The position numbers and the translations under genes are program-made. A stretch of 53,474 nt of DNA from Porticoccaceae bacterium UBA4026 (GTDB lineage Bacteria; Pseudomonadota; Gammaproteobacteria; Pseudomonadales; Porticoccaceae), in the NCBI GenBank assembly GCA_002382445.1, contig DGAQ01000004.1, forward strand, positions 41,339 through 94,812, in the 5' to 3' direction. The notes beneath the pieces are model-generated. The model saw only the letters and a list, made by a program, of their open reading frames with translations. It searched no databases and was not told where the DNA came from. Numbering within the stretch: position 1 is the stretch's first letter; each line of letters opens with the position of its first letter. Shown in pieces: positions 25,965-34,234 of this stretch.

Positions 25965-26029
25965 TGCTGGTATGAACACCATGCAATCAGCAGTTTAATC
26001 AACTACAATTAAAAAAAGGGGTAACAAAA

Positions 26030-26239
26030 ATGGATAAATTAAGCGCAATAATAGGTCAATTAACTAGTCTTATAGTGTCTCTGATTGTTTTAGGTGTGGC
26101 AGCTGGTGTTGTTTTCGGTGGTAACGTTCCATTCGTAAGCGATGTTCTAGGCAATGTTGTGGGCTTGGTATCTGAACTTGGTGATGCCGGCTTAGTAGGA
26201 TTGCTTGTTGCTGGATACTTGATGTCTAAGATGGACTAG
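26030..26239 (+). CDS. Small hydrophobic protein 1 of a tandem set (69 aa)
   Basis: This is a 69-residue protein of unknown function. Two hydrophobic segments (about 11-30 and 43-65) are joined by GGNVPFVSDVLGN. Charges are confined to the ends and two or three acidic positions. It aligns without gaps to the 74-residue product of the next gene over F29-L55, sharing F-G, VPF, N42, G45 and L-G-x-A-G-L. There is no convincing signal peptide. An AAGGGG Shine-Dalgarno about 8 bases before the ATG suggests strong translation. A terminator directly follows. Two-helix peptides such as holins, VirB2-like pilins or bacteriocins have a similar look, but no homology is claimed. Confidence 0.75.
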   Translation: MDKLSAIIGQLTSLIVSLIVLGVAAGVVFGGNVPFVSDVLGNVVGLVSELGDAGLVGLLVAGYLMSKMD

Positions 26240-26256
26240 ATTTATAGTTGTTAAGT

Positions 26257-26283
26257 GAAGGGGACTCTTAGGGTCCCCTTTTC
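26257..26283 (+). terminator. Rho-independent terminator after small hydrophobic gene 1
   Basis: AAGGGGAC (26258-26265) pairs with GTCCCCTT (26273-26280) around a short loop, followed by TTTTCC. It lies 18 bases after the first stop codon. Only 25 bases separate it from the next start, too few for a promoter. Confidence 0.85.
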
Positions 26284-26307
26284 CCTAAAGTTTAAAGGGG
26301 TCGCACC

Positions 26308-26532
26308 ATGTCTAAACTTTTTGAAATATTAAAAAAACAATTATGGGAAGCCGCTGAGATCTTAGCCGCAGTGCTTGCCGTTGCGGTTCTTGTCTCTGGT
26401 TTATTTGGACCCGACGTGCCATTTTTCGGTGGAATCATGGCAAACATTCAAGGGGTTATTGATACCCTAGGTTCTGCAGGTCTGGGTGTTATAGTTGCAG
26501 TGATGATTCTGACGAATATCTGGAAACGTTGA
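26308..26532 (+). CDS. Small hydrophobic protein 2 of a tandem set (74 aa)
   Basis: This 74-residue protein is a clear paralogue of the preceding one: F33-G, VPF (37-39), N46, G49 and L54-G-x-A-G-L align at a constant offset of 4. It begins with a charged amphipathic stretch (MSKLFEILKKQLWEAAEI), has hydrophobic segments at about 18-34 and 57-71, and ends IWKR. AAGGGG lies about 10 bases upstream of the ATG. Because terminator 1 lies immediately upstream with no room for a promoter, expression probably depends on read-through, giving less product 2 than product 1. Function unknown. Confidence 0.75.
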   Translation: MSKLFEILKKQLWEAAEILAAVLAVAVLVSGLFGPDVPFFGGIMANIQGVIDTLGSAGLGVIVAVMILTNIWKR

Positions 26533-26541
26533 TAGTAAATT

Positions 26542-26569
26542 AAGGTGCCTTTAAAGGCGCCTTTTTTTT
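26542..26569 (+). terminator. Rho-independent terminator after small hydrophobic gene 2
   Basis: AAGGTGCCTTT pairs with AAAGGCGCCTT, forming a near-perfect palindrome that runs into eight Ts (26562-26569). It begins 9 bases after the stop codon. Confidence 0.93.
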
Positions 26570-26650
26570 GTTGTAGTTGTTGTCATTAAAATCAGACCGC
26601 TACCATTTTGGGTTGATTTAATATTACAATTATAAAATAAGGGCTATTAC

Positions 26651-26968
26651 ATGAATACATTAAAAATAGTAAGACTATTAGTATTAGCAGTGGCGGTTAT
26701 AGGTGCCTTTGCGACAATCCCTGAAGTAGGATTGGTGCATGTCGCTCTAGGCCTATCTATGGGTGTACTGAGTGATCAGGCGGACAAAGATAACAGGATG
26801 TTCCTTTTGGTGTTTGCTGTAGCTCTAACGACTGTTTCTGGCGCAGCTGGAGGCCTTCCGATCATCGGCGGGTATGTCAGCGCGATTATGGGTAACTTCA
26901 GTGTAATGGTTAATGCAGCTGCTCTGGGGATAGTTTTGATGGTGATTAAGGACCGTGTCACTGAGTAG
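26651..26968 (+). CDS. Small hydrophobic protein 3 of a tandem set (105 aa)
   Basis: This 105-residue, very hydrophobic protein has about four segments (7-20, 26-41, 49-66 and 78-98) and one hydrophilic loop, SDQADKDNR (41-49). Its second half, GLPIIGGYVSAIMGN, recalls PFFGGIMANI of the previous protein (P, then G-G, then A/I positions), so it may be a longer, more diverged member of the same group. That relation is tentative. AAGGG lies 5-9 bases upstream of the ATG, and a strong terminator follows. A -35/-10 pair, TTGGGT (26608) and TATAAA (26631), exists but would leave almost no leader. Function unknown. Confidence 0.7.
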   Translation: MNTLKIVRLLVLAVAVIGAFATIPEVGLVHVALGLSMGVLSDQADKDNRMFLLVFAVALTTVSGAAGGLPIIGGYVSAIMGNFSVMVNAAALGIVLMVIKDRVTE

Positions 26969-26988
26969 TCAATAGCGATTGCTAATCT

Positions 26989-27021
26989 AAAAAGGTCCGA
27001 TAATTAGTCGGGCCTTTTTTT
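26989..27021 (+). terminator. Rho-independent terminator after small hydrophobic gene 3
   Basis: AAGGTCCGA (26992-27000) pairs with TCGGGCCTT (27008-27016) around a 7-base loop, followed by a T-run. It lies between the third small gene and the convergent oxidoreductase gene, and the A-run on its other side may let it act in both directions. Confidence 0.9.
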
Positions 27022-27047
27022 ATATGCGTACCTTTTTAGATTACCTG

Positions 27048-28277
27048 TTATTCAAGTTCAAAAGTCATACCTGCATGCTTTGTTAGGCGGTCTATTAGTT
27101 TGTCCCCCATCGCTGTTGCCGGCGTCCAAAACCCACCGACTTTCTCTTCTTCAGTGAAATCGAACGCCAAGGACAAACCAGCCTGGGCGAGCATTTTGGC
27201 GGTGCAGCCATAGCCAGGGTCTCTATCGCCTGTTACTCGTACCTGCAACTTCTCTCCATGAGTGTTCTTTCCTAGTAGGCTGACGTCAAAGTACCCCGCT
27301 AATTGGGCTACTGGGCTAGGCCCCTCGCCTGGTTTGGGTAGCACAAAGCGCTGCATAAACTTACGAATGGGTGAAACCACAACGCTGAATGCAAAGAAAC
27401 CAAGACCCAGAGTCAGAACTAATGCGGAAAGTCGGCCCTTGATACCGATGCCAGTGACCATTTGTTCTCGATAGAGAAACTCACTGCCATAGGGTAACTC
27501 AAGCAACATGTTAGAACGCAAAACGACTCGAGCATTGATCGCTTCCATAATAAAAGGGGCAACCCAGCGTTGGATATCTTGATCGAAAAATGGGCCTTTA
27601 ATACTGATCTGTGAATGCTTAAGACCAGTGTTTTCTGGGCACAGAATATAAGGGTTGTTCATTTCTTTACGCAGAGCGGGGTCGCTGATTGCAGCTTTAA
27701 CCGCTTCAATCATGCTCGCAAGAGTGCCTCCGGATGCTCCTCCCTTCATAGCGTTAACTGAAAGTTTTACATCACCGAAAAACAGGCCAAAGCGTTGATG
27801 GGCTTTTTGCTGCAAGAAATGGACGCCTAGATCGGACGGAATCGAATCGAATCCGCAGCAGCTAACAAGCCGGGCGCCAGACTGTTTTGCTGACTCAGCA
27901 TATTTAACAATCATTTTCTTTATCCAGTAGGCTTCTCCGCAGAGGTCGCAGTAGTCGGTACCATTCTCTGCACAGGCTTTAACCAAGGGTTCTCCATAGA
28001 GAGCGTAGGGCCCGACCGTAGTGACTACTACTCGAGTGGTCTGGCACATTGCGTCTAGGGCCTGGGCATCCGCCGCATCGGCAATAATAACGGGTAGTTC
28101 TGCGGCCACAGCGCCAAGCGATTCTTTGAACTGCTCCAGCTTCGACTCAGATCTCCCAGCAATAGCCCAACGAACTTGTTTATTAACACCAACATGCTCA
28201 ACCAGATAGTGAGTGAGTATTTGGCCAACAAAGCTGCTAGCGCCGTAAATAATTAAATCAAACGATTTAGTGACCAT
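27048..28277 (-). CDS. Saccharopine dehydrogenase-like NAD(P)-dependent oxidoreductase
   Basis: This 409-residue protein is of the saccharopine-dehydrogenase/trans-acting enoyl reductase family. An N-terminal Rossmann fold has YGASSFVGQILTHYL (about residues 11-25) and WAIAGRSESKLEQ. The middle has YCDLCGEAYWIKKMI and RLVSCCGFDSIPSDLG, both typical of the family. A hydrophobic stretch near 285-305 (LVLTLGLGFFAFSVVVS) is also seen in relatives. True saccharopine dehydrogenase activity is unlikely, and the lipid-linked roles known for relatives are only a guess here. Confidence 0.85.
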   Translation of the reverse strand: MVTKSFDLIIYGASSFVGQILTHYLVEHVGVNKQVRWAIAGRSESKLEQFKESLGAVAAELPVIIADAADAQALDAMCQTTRVVVTTVGPYALYGEPLVKACAENGTDYCDLCGEAYWIKKMIVKYAESAKQSGARLVSCCGFDSIPSDLGVHFLQQKAHQRFGLFFGDVKLSVNAMKGGASGGTLASMIEAVKAAISDPALRKEMNNPYILCPENTGLKHSQISIKGPFFDQDIQRWVAPFIMEAINARVVLRSNMLLELPYGSEFLYREQMVTGIGIKGRLSALVLTLGLGFFAFSVVVSPIRKFMQRFVLPKPGEGPSPVAQLAGYFDVSLLGKNTHGEKLQVRVTGDRDPGYGCTAKMLAQAGLSLAFDFTEEEKVGGFWTPATAMGDKLIDRLTKHAGMTFELE

Positions 28278-28343
28278 TGTTAGTATGTTTTCTCAATGCG
28301 CTGTTTTATAGTTATCATCTTACTAAGTAATGCGCATAATTCA

Positions 28344-29012
28344 ATGCTAGTTAATGACTTACCAGTTTTTTATTCTTTTCGGCGCTGTCCCTATTCTATG
28401 CGAGCTAGGATGGTAATTGACCACTGTGTTATAGGGGTGGAGTTACGAGAAGTCCTATTATCAAATAAACCCAACGCTATGTTGGCAGCCTCTGCAAAGG
28501 GTACTGTCCCTGTACTGGTGTTACCGGATGGCACCGTGTTTGATGAAAGTTTGGATATTATCAAATGGGCTTTGGATCAGGACACTCACAATTCAAATAC
28601 ATTGAACCTTAGCGTCTTTGTCCAAGACTCTGAGGCGGGAAAGAGTTTAATTGAAATTAACGATGGTAAGTTTAAGCGGGCACTTGATGGCTATAAATAC
28701 GGGCAGGGATTTCCTGAGAAATCTCAACAACAGCATCGTTCTGAGGGAGAGCTGTTTTTACAGCAGCTAGAAACTTTACTTGAATCCCATCAATTTTTAC
28801 TGTCAGACCAAATGAGCTTAGTCGATATAGCAATCTTCCCTTTTATTAGGCAGTTCGCGTTTGTTGATAAAAACTGGTTTGACCAGAGTTGTTATCCCTT
28901 GCTGCAATATTGGTTGCAGCACTTTCTTGATTCTGAGCTCTTTCTGCAAGTGATGACTAAGTATCCAGTGTGGGATGAAAGCAAAGAGACTCAAAACTTG
29001 ATCAATCATTAG
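28344..29012 (+). CDS. Glutathione S-transferase family protein
   Basis: The N-terminal thioredoxin-like domain has PVFYSFRRCPYSMRARM (a CPYS motif), then GTVPVLVLPDGTVFDESLDII. This is followed by an all-helical C-terminal domain with LSDQMSLVDIAIFPFIRQFA. The first in-frame ATG at 28296 would add a hydrophobic 16-residue extension that is not part of the fold, and it would sit 18 bases from the divergent gene start. ATG at 28344 gives MLVNDLPVFYSF, which is the expected beginning, about 222 residues. Substrate unknown. Confidence 0.85.
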   Translation: MLVNDLPVFYSFRRCPYSMRARMVIDHCVIGVELREVLLSNKPNAMLAASAKGTVPVLVLPDGTVFDESLDIIKWALDQDTHNSNTLNLSVFVQDSEAGKSLIEINDGKFKRALDGYKYGQGFPEKSQQQHRSEGELFLQQLETLLESHQFLLSDQMSLVDIAIFPFIRQFAFVDKNWFDQSCYPLLQYWLQHFLDSELFLQVMTKYPVWDESKETQNLINH

Positions 29013-29117
29013 CTAATAAGCCATCTATTTCTCTAGCTTCGAGCGTTTAATTGTTATGATGGCAACCTTCATCATAGTACCCAGTCAAAAATAGAACAGA
29101 CCCACCAAGGAGATTTA

Positions 29118-30947
29118 ATGTTTGGTTTTTTTGAACGACTAGTCGATCCGTTTCCAGAGCAGCTTGCTCAGCGGCCGCCTCGGGGTGTCTATCAATTTTG
29201 CCGCCATTACACACGTGGAATGGAACCTTGGTTATTGTTAATGGCGGGATTAACCGCGATCACGGCAATTTCCGAAGCTCTCTTATTTGGCATTTTGGGT
29301 CAGGTGGTTGATTGGCTATCCTCAAGCGATCCAGAAAACTTCCTTCAACAGTCTGGCGGGTACCTAGTGGCTATGACTGTCTTTATGTTAGTGGTAATTC
29401 CAGTGGCTAACGGATTGCGCTCTTTAGTGGTTCACCAGACGTTAATGGGTAATTTCCCGATGACCGTGCGCTGGATGGCTCATCGATATTTATTGAATCA
29501 AAGTTACGGTTTTTTTCAAAATGAATTTAGTGGACGTATTGCTACTAAGGTAATGCAAACAGCACTTGCCGTCCGTGACACAGTAATGAAGCTATTTGAT
29601 GTCCTGTTGTTTGTGATTATTTATATCGCCACCGCATTAGTCTTAGTGGCAAATGCCGATGTGCGACTTTGTGCACCTCTGGTCATATGGTTGGGCCTGT
29701 ACGTTTTAATCCAACATTACTTTGTGCCCAAAATGAAAAAAATAGCTATGGTTCAAGCAGACGCACGTTCCTTAATGACCGGAAGAATTGTTGATAGCTA
29801 CACTAATATTGTCACCTTGAAACTGTTCTCTCATAACTCAAGAGAATCTGAGTATGTTCGCGATGGCATGGGTGAATTTCTTGATACAGTGCATCCGCAG
29901 ATGCGTTTGGTAACAAAACTTAATATCTGTCTGTGGACGCTCAACATGCTGTTGGTTTTTTCTACCGCGGCGCTTGGGATTTATCTCTGGATTGAGGGAG
30001 ATATAACCCCTGGAGCTATAGCAATTGTAATGAGTTTAGCTATTCGCTTAACTGGAATGTCACACTGGATACTTTGGGAAATTAGTAGTCTTTTCGAAAA
30101 TATAGGTACGGTTCAGGATGGTATTAATACGCTTTCGGTGCCCAGTGCGGTAGTGGATAGTGATGGGGCGGTCGCACTAGATGTTACCGATGGCAATATC
30201 CATTTTGACAATGTTAGCTTTGGATATAATCCTAGTGAGACTGTATTCGATGAGCTGAATTTGTTTATTCCTGCAGGCCAGAAGGTAGGAGTTGTTGGGC
30301 GCAGTGGTGCCGGAAAGTCTAGCTTGGTGAGTCTTCTATTACGCTTTTATGATATTCAAAGTGGTGCTATATCGATAGATGGTTGGAATATTGACCAGGT
30401 TAAGCAAGAGAGCTTGCGATCGAATATCGCGGTGGTCACCCAGGACAACTCCTTGTTACATCGTTCGGTTCGAGAAAATATTATGTTTGGTAAACCGGAA
30501 GCCACCGAAGAACAAATGGTTAGCGCGGCAACGAAAGCCCAGGCTCATCAATTTATTCTCAATTTAATAGATAGTGAAGGTCGACGTGGTTATGATGCTC
30601 ATGTTGGCGAGCGTGGTGTTACACTATCGGGAGGACAGCGTCAGCGCATCGCTATTGCTCGAGTATTATTAAAAGACGCACCTATCCTGGTGCTAGATGA
30701 AGCAACCTCAGCCCTTGATTCTGAAGTCGAAGCGACTATACAGCAGAGCCTCTATCAATTAATGGAGGGTAAGACGGTTATTGCTATCGCTCATCGCCTT
30801 TCAACTATCGCGGCAATGGATCGTTTAATTGTGTTTGATGAGGGTAAGATAGTTGAGGAGGGGACTCACCAGCAATTGATAAAGAAAAATGGCGTATACA
30901 CTAAATTATGGGGTCATCAATCTGGCGGCTTTCTTGGATTTGAGTAG
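29118..30947 (+). CDS. ABC exporter, fused permease and ATPase
   Basis: This 609-residue half-transporter is of the MsbA/multidrug type, with six membrane helices in about residues 35-320. The nucleotide-binding domain has Walker A GRSGAGKSS, Q-loop VVTQDNSLLHRSVRENIMFG, signature LSGGQRQRIAIARVL, Walker B ILVLDEATSALD and switch IAHRLSTI. AAGGAG lies 5-10 bases before the start. The substrate cannot be read from the sequence; lipid or drug export is typical. It is followed after 20 bases by the yheS-like gene. Confidence 0.92.
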   Translation: MFGFFERLVDPFPEQLAQRPPRGVYQFCRHYTRGMEPWLLLMAGLTAITAISEALLFGILGQVVDWLSSSDPENFLQQSGGYLVAMTVFMLVVIPVANGLRSLVVHQTLMGNFPMTVRWMAHRYLLNQSYGFFQNEFSGRIATKVMQTALAVRDTVMKLFDVLLFVIIYIATALVLVANADVRLCAPLVIWLGLYVLIQHYFVPKMKKIAMVQADARSLMTGRIVDSYTNIVTLKLFSHNSRESEYVRDGMGEFLDTVHPQMRLVTKLNICLWTLNMLLVFSTAALGIYLWIEGDITPGAIAIVMSLAIRLTGMSHWILWEISSLFENIGTVQDGINTLSVPSAVVDSDGAVALDVTDGNIHFDNVSFGYNPSETVFDELNLFIPAGQKVGVVGRSGAGKSSLVSLLLRFYDIQSGAISIDGWNIDQVKQESLRSNIAVVTQDNSLLHRSVRENIMFGKPEATEEQMVSAATKAQAHQFILNLIDSEGRRGYDAHVGERGVTLSGGQRQRIAIARVLLKDAPILVLDEATSALDSEVEATIQQSLYQLMEGKTVIAIAHRLSTIAAMDRLIVFDEGKIVEEGTHQQLIKKNGVYTKLWGHQSGGFLGFE

Positions 30948-30967
30948 AGAGTGGTTAAGTTAAAAAT

Positions 30968-32857
30968 ATGATTTCATTAACAGATGTCGAATTGCGGCGC
31001 GGGACAAAAGTATTACTCAGTGAGGCGGAACTGACCATTCATCCTGGTCAACATATTGGTATTATTGGCGCTAATGGCAGTGGTAAATCCAGTTTATTTA
31101 AGCTTCTCACCGGGGAGATAAGCCCCGATTCTGGCAATCTTGCTATTCCATCTCAATGGCGTATCGCCCATATGGCTCAAGAGCTAGCAACCTCTGAGCG
31201 CAATGTCCTGGATTTCGTGCTCGACGGTGACCCCGTCTTACGAAAAATTGAACGGATGGTTGAACAGGCTCTTGCCAGTGGTGATGACCACAAATTGGCA
31301 GATGCCTATGAGAAATTGGACGCTATTAGTGGGTTCGATGCCCACTATCGTGCAGAGCAATTGCTCCATGGATTAGGTTTCCATCAGTCTGAAGTTAATC
31401 GACCGGTAAATAGCTTTTCGGGTGGTTGGCGCATTCGTTTAAATTTAGCCCAAGCTCTAATGAGTCCATCTGATTTACTGTTGCTTGATGAGCCGACTAA
31501 CCACCTTGATTTAGATGCTACCCTATGGCTTGAAAGCTGGCTAAAAGGCTACAGCGGAACGCTGTTGATTATTTCCCATGACCGCGACTTTTTAGATAAC
31601 GTTGTCTCGCGTATCGTGCATCTCGAACATCAAAAATCTATCACCTATAAAGGTAATTACTCGGCTTTTGAGCGAGTGAGAAGTGAGCGCCTGGCATTGC
31701 AGCAAGCAAGTTATGAAAAACAGCAAAAACGTAAAAAAGATGTAGAGGCCTTTGTCGCTCGTTTTCGTTACAAAGCATCTAAAGCCAAACAGGCGCAGAG
31801 CCGCTTAAAGGAACTGCAACGCATGGGAGATATAGCACCTGCCCACGTGGACTCACCGTTCTACTTCAATTTTTCGTCGCCAAAAGAAGCCTACAGCGCT
31901 CTAGTTAATCTCAGCATGTCAACCCTTGGGCACAAGGGTAAAAAGGTTCTTAGCCATGTCAATCTTGACCTACAGCCCGGCACGCGCATTGGGTTACTTG
32001 GTCCCAATGGGGCGGGCAAGTCGACTTTAATTAGTAGTCTTACCGGTGATTTGGAGTTAATTGAAGGTGTTCGTGTTTATGGAGAGAATGTTCGTATAGG
32101 CTATTTTGCCCAACACCAGCTAGAGGTGTTAGATCTTCAGGCCAGTCCTTTACTGCATATACAAAGAATTAGCCCTACCGCTACTGATCAGCAGGTTAGA
32201 AACTTTCTCGGTGGCTTCGATTTTCATAATGATAAGGCCCTAGACCCCATTAAAGATTTCTCGGGAGGCGAAAAAGCCCGTTTAGCTTTAGCATTAATCG
32301 TCTGGCAAAAACCCAATCTATTACTCCTTGACGAGCCGACAAACCATCTAGACATTGAAATGCGTCACGCCCTAACGATGGCGCTGCAAAATTATGAGGG
32401 TGCGCTTTTAGTCATATCCCATGATCGGCACCTGTTACGTAATACCGTTGATGAATTTTATTTGGTTGCCGACGGAACAGTAAGAGAATTTGAGGGAGAC
32501 CTTAAAGATTACCAAGTTTGGTTAAAAAACTTTGTGCGCAATACCGATGTCGAACCTTCGCCGGTGGTTGAGCCCATGGAAGATAAGAAGATAGCTCGCC
32601 AAAAAGCCGCGCAGGACCGAGAGAGAAGAGCACCCATTACGAAAAACATTCGTCAACTTGAAACTCTGATGACTCAGTTACAAGCCAAGCTCGGTAAAAC
32701 AGAGCATCAGTTAACTGACGAGAATATATACAAAGAGGATCAAAAAGCCGGTCTCAACGACTGCCTTGCTGTCCAGATAGACTTGAAACAAAGATTGTCT
32801 AACTGTGAAGAGCAGTGGCTAGAGTATCAAGAGCAGTTAGAACAGGTAAATGGCTAA
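30968..32857 (+). CDS. yheS: ABC-F family ATPase, YheS type
   Basis: This 629-residue soluble protein has two ATPase domains (GANGSGKSS with FSGGWRIRLNLAQALMSPSD; GPNGAGKST with FSGGEKARLALALI), a linker rich in K and Q (KQQKRKKDVEAFVARFRYKA) and a C-terminal coiled-coil extension (about 545-625). This matches YheS in length and architecture rather than EttA or Uup. ABC-F proteins act on the ribosome, and YheS is linked to relief of stalled translation. It probably shares a transcript with the ABC exporter upstream. Confidence 0.9.
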   Translation: MISLTDVELRRGTKVLLSEAELTIHPGQHIGIIGANGSGKSSLFKLLTGEISPDSGNLAIPSQWRIAHMAQELATSERNVLDFVLDGDPVLRKIERMVEQALASGDDHKLADAYEKLDAISGFDAHYRAEQLLHGLGFHQSEVNRPVNSFSGGWRIRLNLAQALMSPSDLLLLDEPTNHLDLDATLWLESWLKGYSGTLLIISHDRDFLDNVVSRIVHLEHQKSITYKGNYSAFERVRSERLALQQASYEKQQKRKKDVEAFVARFRYKASKAKQAQSRLKELQRMGDIAPAHVDSPFYFNFSSPKEAYSALVNLSMSTLGHKGKKVLSHVNLDLQPGTRIGLLGPNGAGKSTLISSLTGDLELIEGVRVYGENVRIGYFAQHQLEVLDLQASPLLHIQRISPTATDQQVRNFLGGFDFHNDKALDPIKDFSGGEKARLALALIVWQKPNLLLLDEPTNHLDIEMRHALTMALQNYEGALLVISHDRHLLRNTVDEFYLVADGTVREFEGDLKDYQVWLKNFVRNTDVEPSPVVEPMEDKKIARQKAAQDRERRAPITKNIRQLETLMTQLQAKLGKTEHQLTDENIYKEDQKAGLNDCLAVQIDLKQRLSNCEEQWLEYQEQLEQVNG

Positions 32858-32956
32858 CAGAAAAAAATATGAAAGAGCATAGAAAGCTGTGTTTAGATCG
32901 TTGGCCGGCGAGGATAAACAAAAAATGCCTAAAAAGGCAGTCAATAGGTAAATGTG

Positions 32957-33472
32957 ATGTTATTCAATAAATATAAAAAATTAATAACACAAGCTTTAGC
33001 TAAGAATAATTCTAAATCGACTCCAAAAAATATGGATGTGATGAGCACCGATCAATCCTTTCAATCGCCACCTCAAGCTGTCATTGGAGCAGGTGTAAAG
33101 ATGCAGGGTCAGATTATAAGTCGTGAAAATATTGTTGTTGACGGCTTGATCGAGGGAAGCATAACCGCGGAAGATCATCAGGTTTTAGTTGGTGATTCAG
33201 GGGTGGTAAAAGGTAACATTCATGCCAGCATAATTTTGGTACAAGGGTCAGTTACTGGCGACATCTGCGCCAGCCAAAGTGTGGTTATTTCAGCGTCGGG
33301 AAACATTATGGGTAATATTGAATCTCCTAGGGTCACCTTGCGAGACGGCGCTAAGTTTAAAGGCAGTATCGAAATGGACCCTGGCCAGCCCACGCAAGTT
33401 GAGTTGCTGTCTAGCGTGAAAGTACGCCGTCTTAATACCCGATCGAGACAGCATGGAAAAAAAGCCTCCTAA
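32957..33472 (+). CDS. Bactofilin (polymer-forming cytoskeletal protein)
   Basis: This 171-residue bactofilin has a flexible N-terminus (about 1-40), then the repetitive beta-helix core AVIGAGVKMQGQIISRENIV, DGLIEGSITAED and GNIHASIILVQGSVTGDI, and a basic tail. Bactofilins polymerise without nucleotide and organise cell-wall or stalk functions. ATG at 32957 has AGG seven bases upstream and is preferred over GTG at 32954. The 57-base gap to the next gene contains a hairpin of unclear role. Confidence 0.92.
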   Translation: MLFNKYKKLITQALAKNNSKSTPKNMDVMSTDQSFQSPPQAVIGAGVKMQGQIISRENIVVDGLIEGSITAEDHQVLVGDSGVVKGNIHASIILVQGSVTGDICASQSVVISASGNIMGNIESPRVTLRDGAKFKGSIEMDPGQPTQVELLSSVKVRRLNTRSRQHGKKAS

Positions 33473-33529
33473 CTATTAATTGTTCTTCAGCGTGTAACAC
33501 TTTGAAGAGCAGCAGAGTATTCATAGGCG

Positions 33530-34135
33530 ATGCCAGTTTTACAAAGTAATTTATTACCTGCAATCTTCAAGCGATTAGACCTTGAGAAGCGTATTATTGT
33601 CCTCGATATGGGCCGTGCAGTATCTTCCACCGTTAGTTTCTTCAATCATTTTAAGTGCCGACTCAGTTTTGTTGATATATACAGTGAACAGTTTATTGTC
33701 TGCCCAGATGTGGATTCAAGCCATGAAGAGTTAGTGGCTCAGGTGACTAAGTCGTTAAACTTAGATGCCAATACAAAGATTGATATCTGTTTATTTTGGG
33801 ATCTTTTCAATTATCTAAATGATGCTATGGTCAGGGCGCTGATAGAAGCCCTAGAGCCACACATTAATCACTCAACTAGCGGTTATGTCATTGGCACCCG
33901 CGATTCGCGCAATCAACTTCCTTTTTTTCGCTACGGTATTGTTGATAAAAGCAACTTAATCGAAAATAGTGGATCAGGCACTCAAGGGACTATTTACCCG
34001 CGCTCCCAGCGAGACCTTAATCGGTTGGTCGACTACTTTGAAATAGACAGAGGTCGGTTGCTATCGGAAGGTCGTGCAGAATATTTAATATTTGAAAACA
34101 GAGACTCGGATAAAAGCGACAAAAGCATTATTTAA
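33530..34135 (+). CDS. Hypothetical protein downstream of bactofilin, possibly methyltransferase fold
   Basis: This 201-residue soluble protein has IIVLDMGRAVSSTVSFFNHF near residue 22 and CRLSFVDIY near 43, then IDICLFWDLFNYLND near 85 and GYVIGTRDS near 118. The order of strands resembles a class I SAM-dependent methyltransferase fold, but the glycine-rich SAM motif is degenerate, so enzymatic activity is doubtful. It lies on the same strand as bactofilin, and the pair may work together. That link rests on position only. Confidence 0.6.
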   Translation: MPVLQSNLLPAIFKRLDLEKRIIVLDMGRAVSSTVSFFNHFKCRLSFVDIYSEQFIVCPDVDSSHEELVAQVTKSLNLDANTKIDICLFWDLFNYLNDAMVRALIEALEPHINHSTSGYVIGTRDSRNQLPFFRYGIVDKSNLIENSGSGTQGTIYPRSQRDLNRLVDYFEIDRGRLLSEGRAEYLIFENRDSDKSDKSII

Positions 34136-34234
34136 ACCAATACTTATCTGACTTCACTCAAAGCGTGGTTAATAGGCTCTTTCCTGTGACTCTTTTAATC
34201 GCTAGACTGCGTGATCTAAAAAAGGGAGAGATCG

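Noticed and set aside
26608..26636. TTGGGT and TATAAA with 17-base spacing as promoter of the third small hydrophobic gene
   Set aside because: Good boxes, but the start would fall near 26643, within or after the Shine-Dalgarno of the gene. I kept it only as a remark.
32924..32941. TGCCT-AAAA-AGGCA hairpin before bactofilin as terminator
   Set aside because: The stem is only 5 base pairs and there is no T-run.
32869..32970. A 33-codon frame between the YheS-type gene and the bactofilin gene
   Set aside because: No Shine-Dalgarno, overlaps the bactofilin start, and no recognisable sequence.
33482..33513. Inverted repeat TGTTCTTCA / TGAAGAGCA after bactofilin
   Set aside because: No T-run follows and the loop is long, so it is not supported as a terminator.
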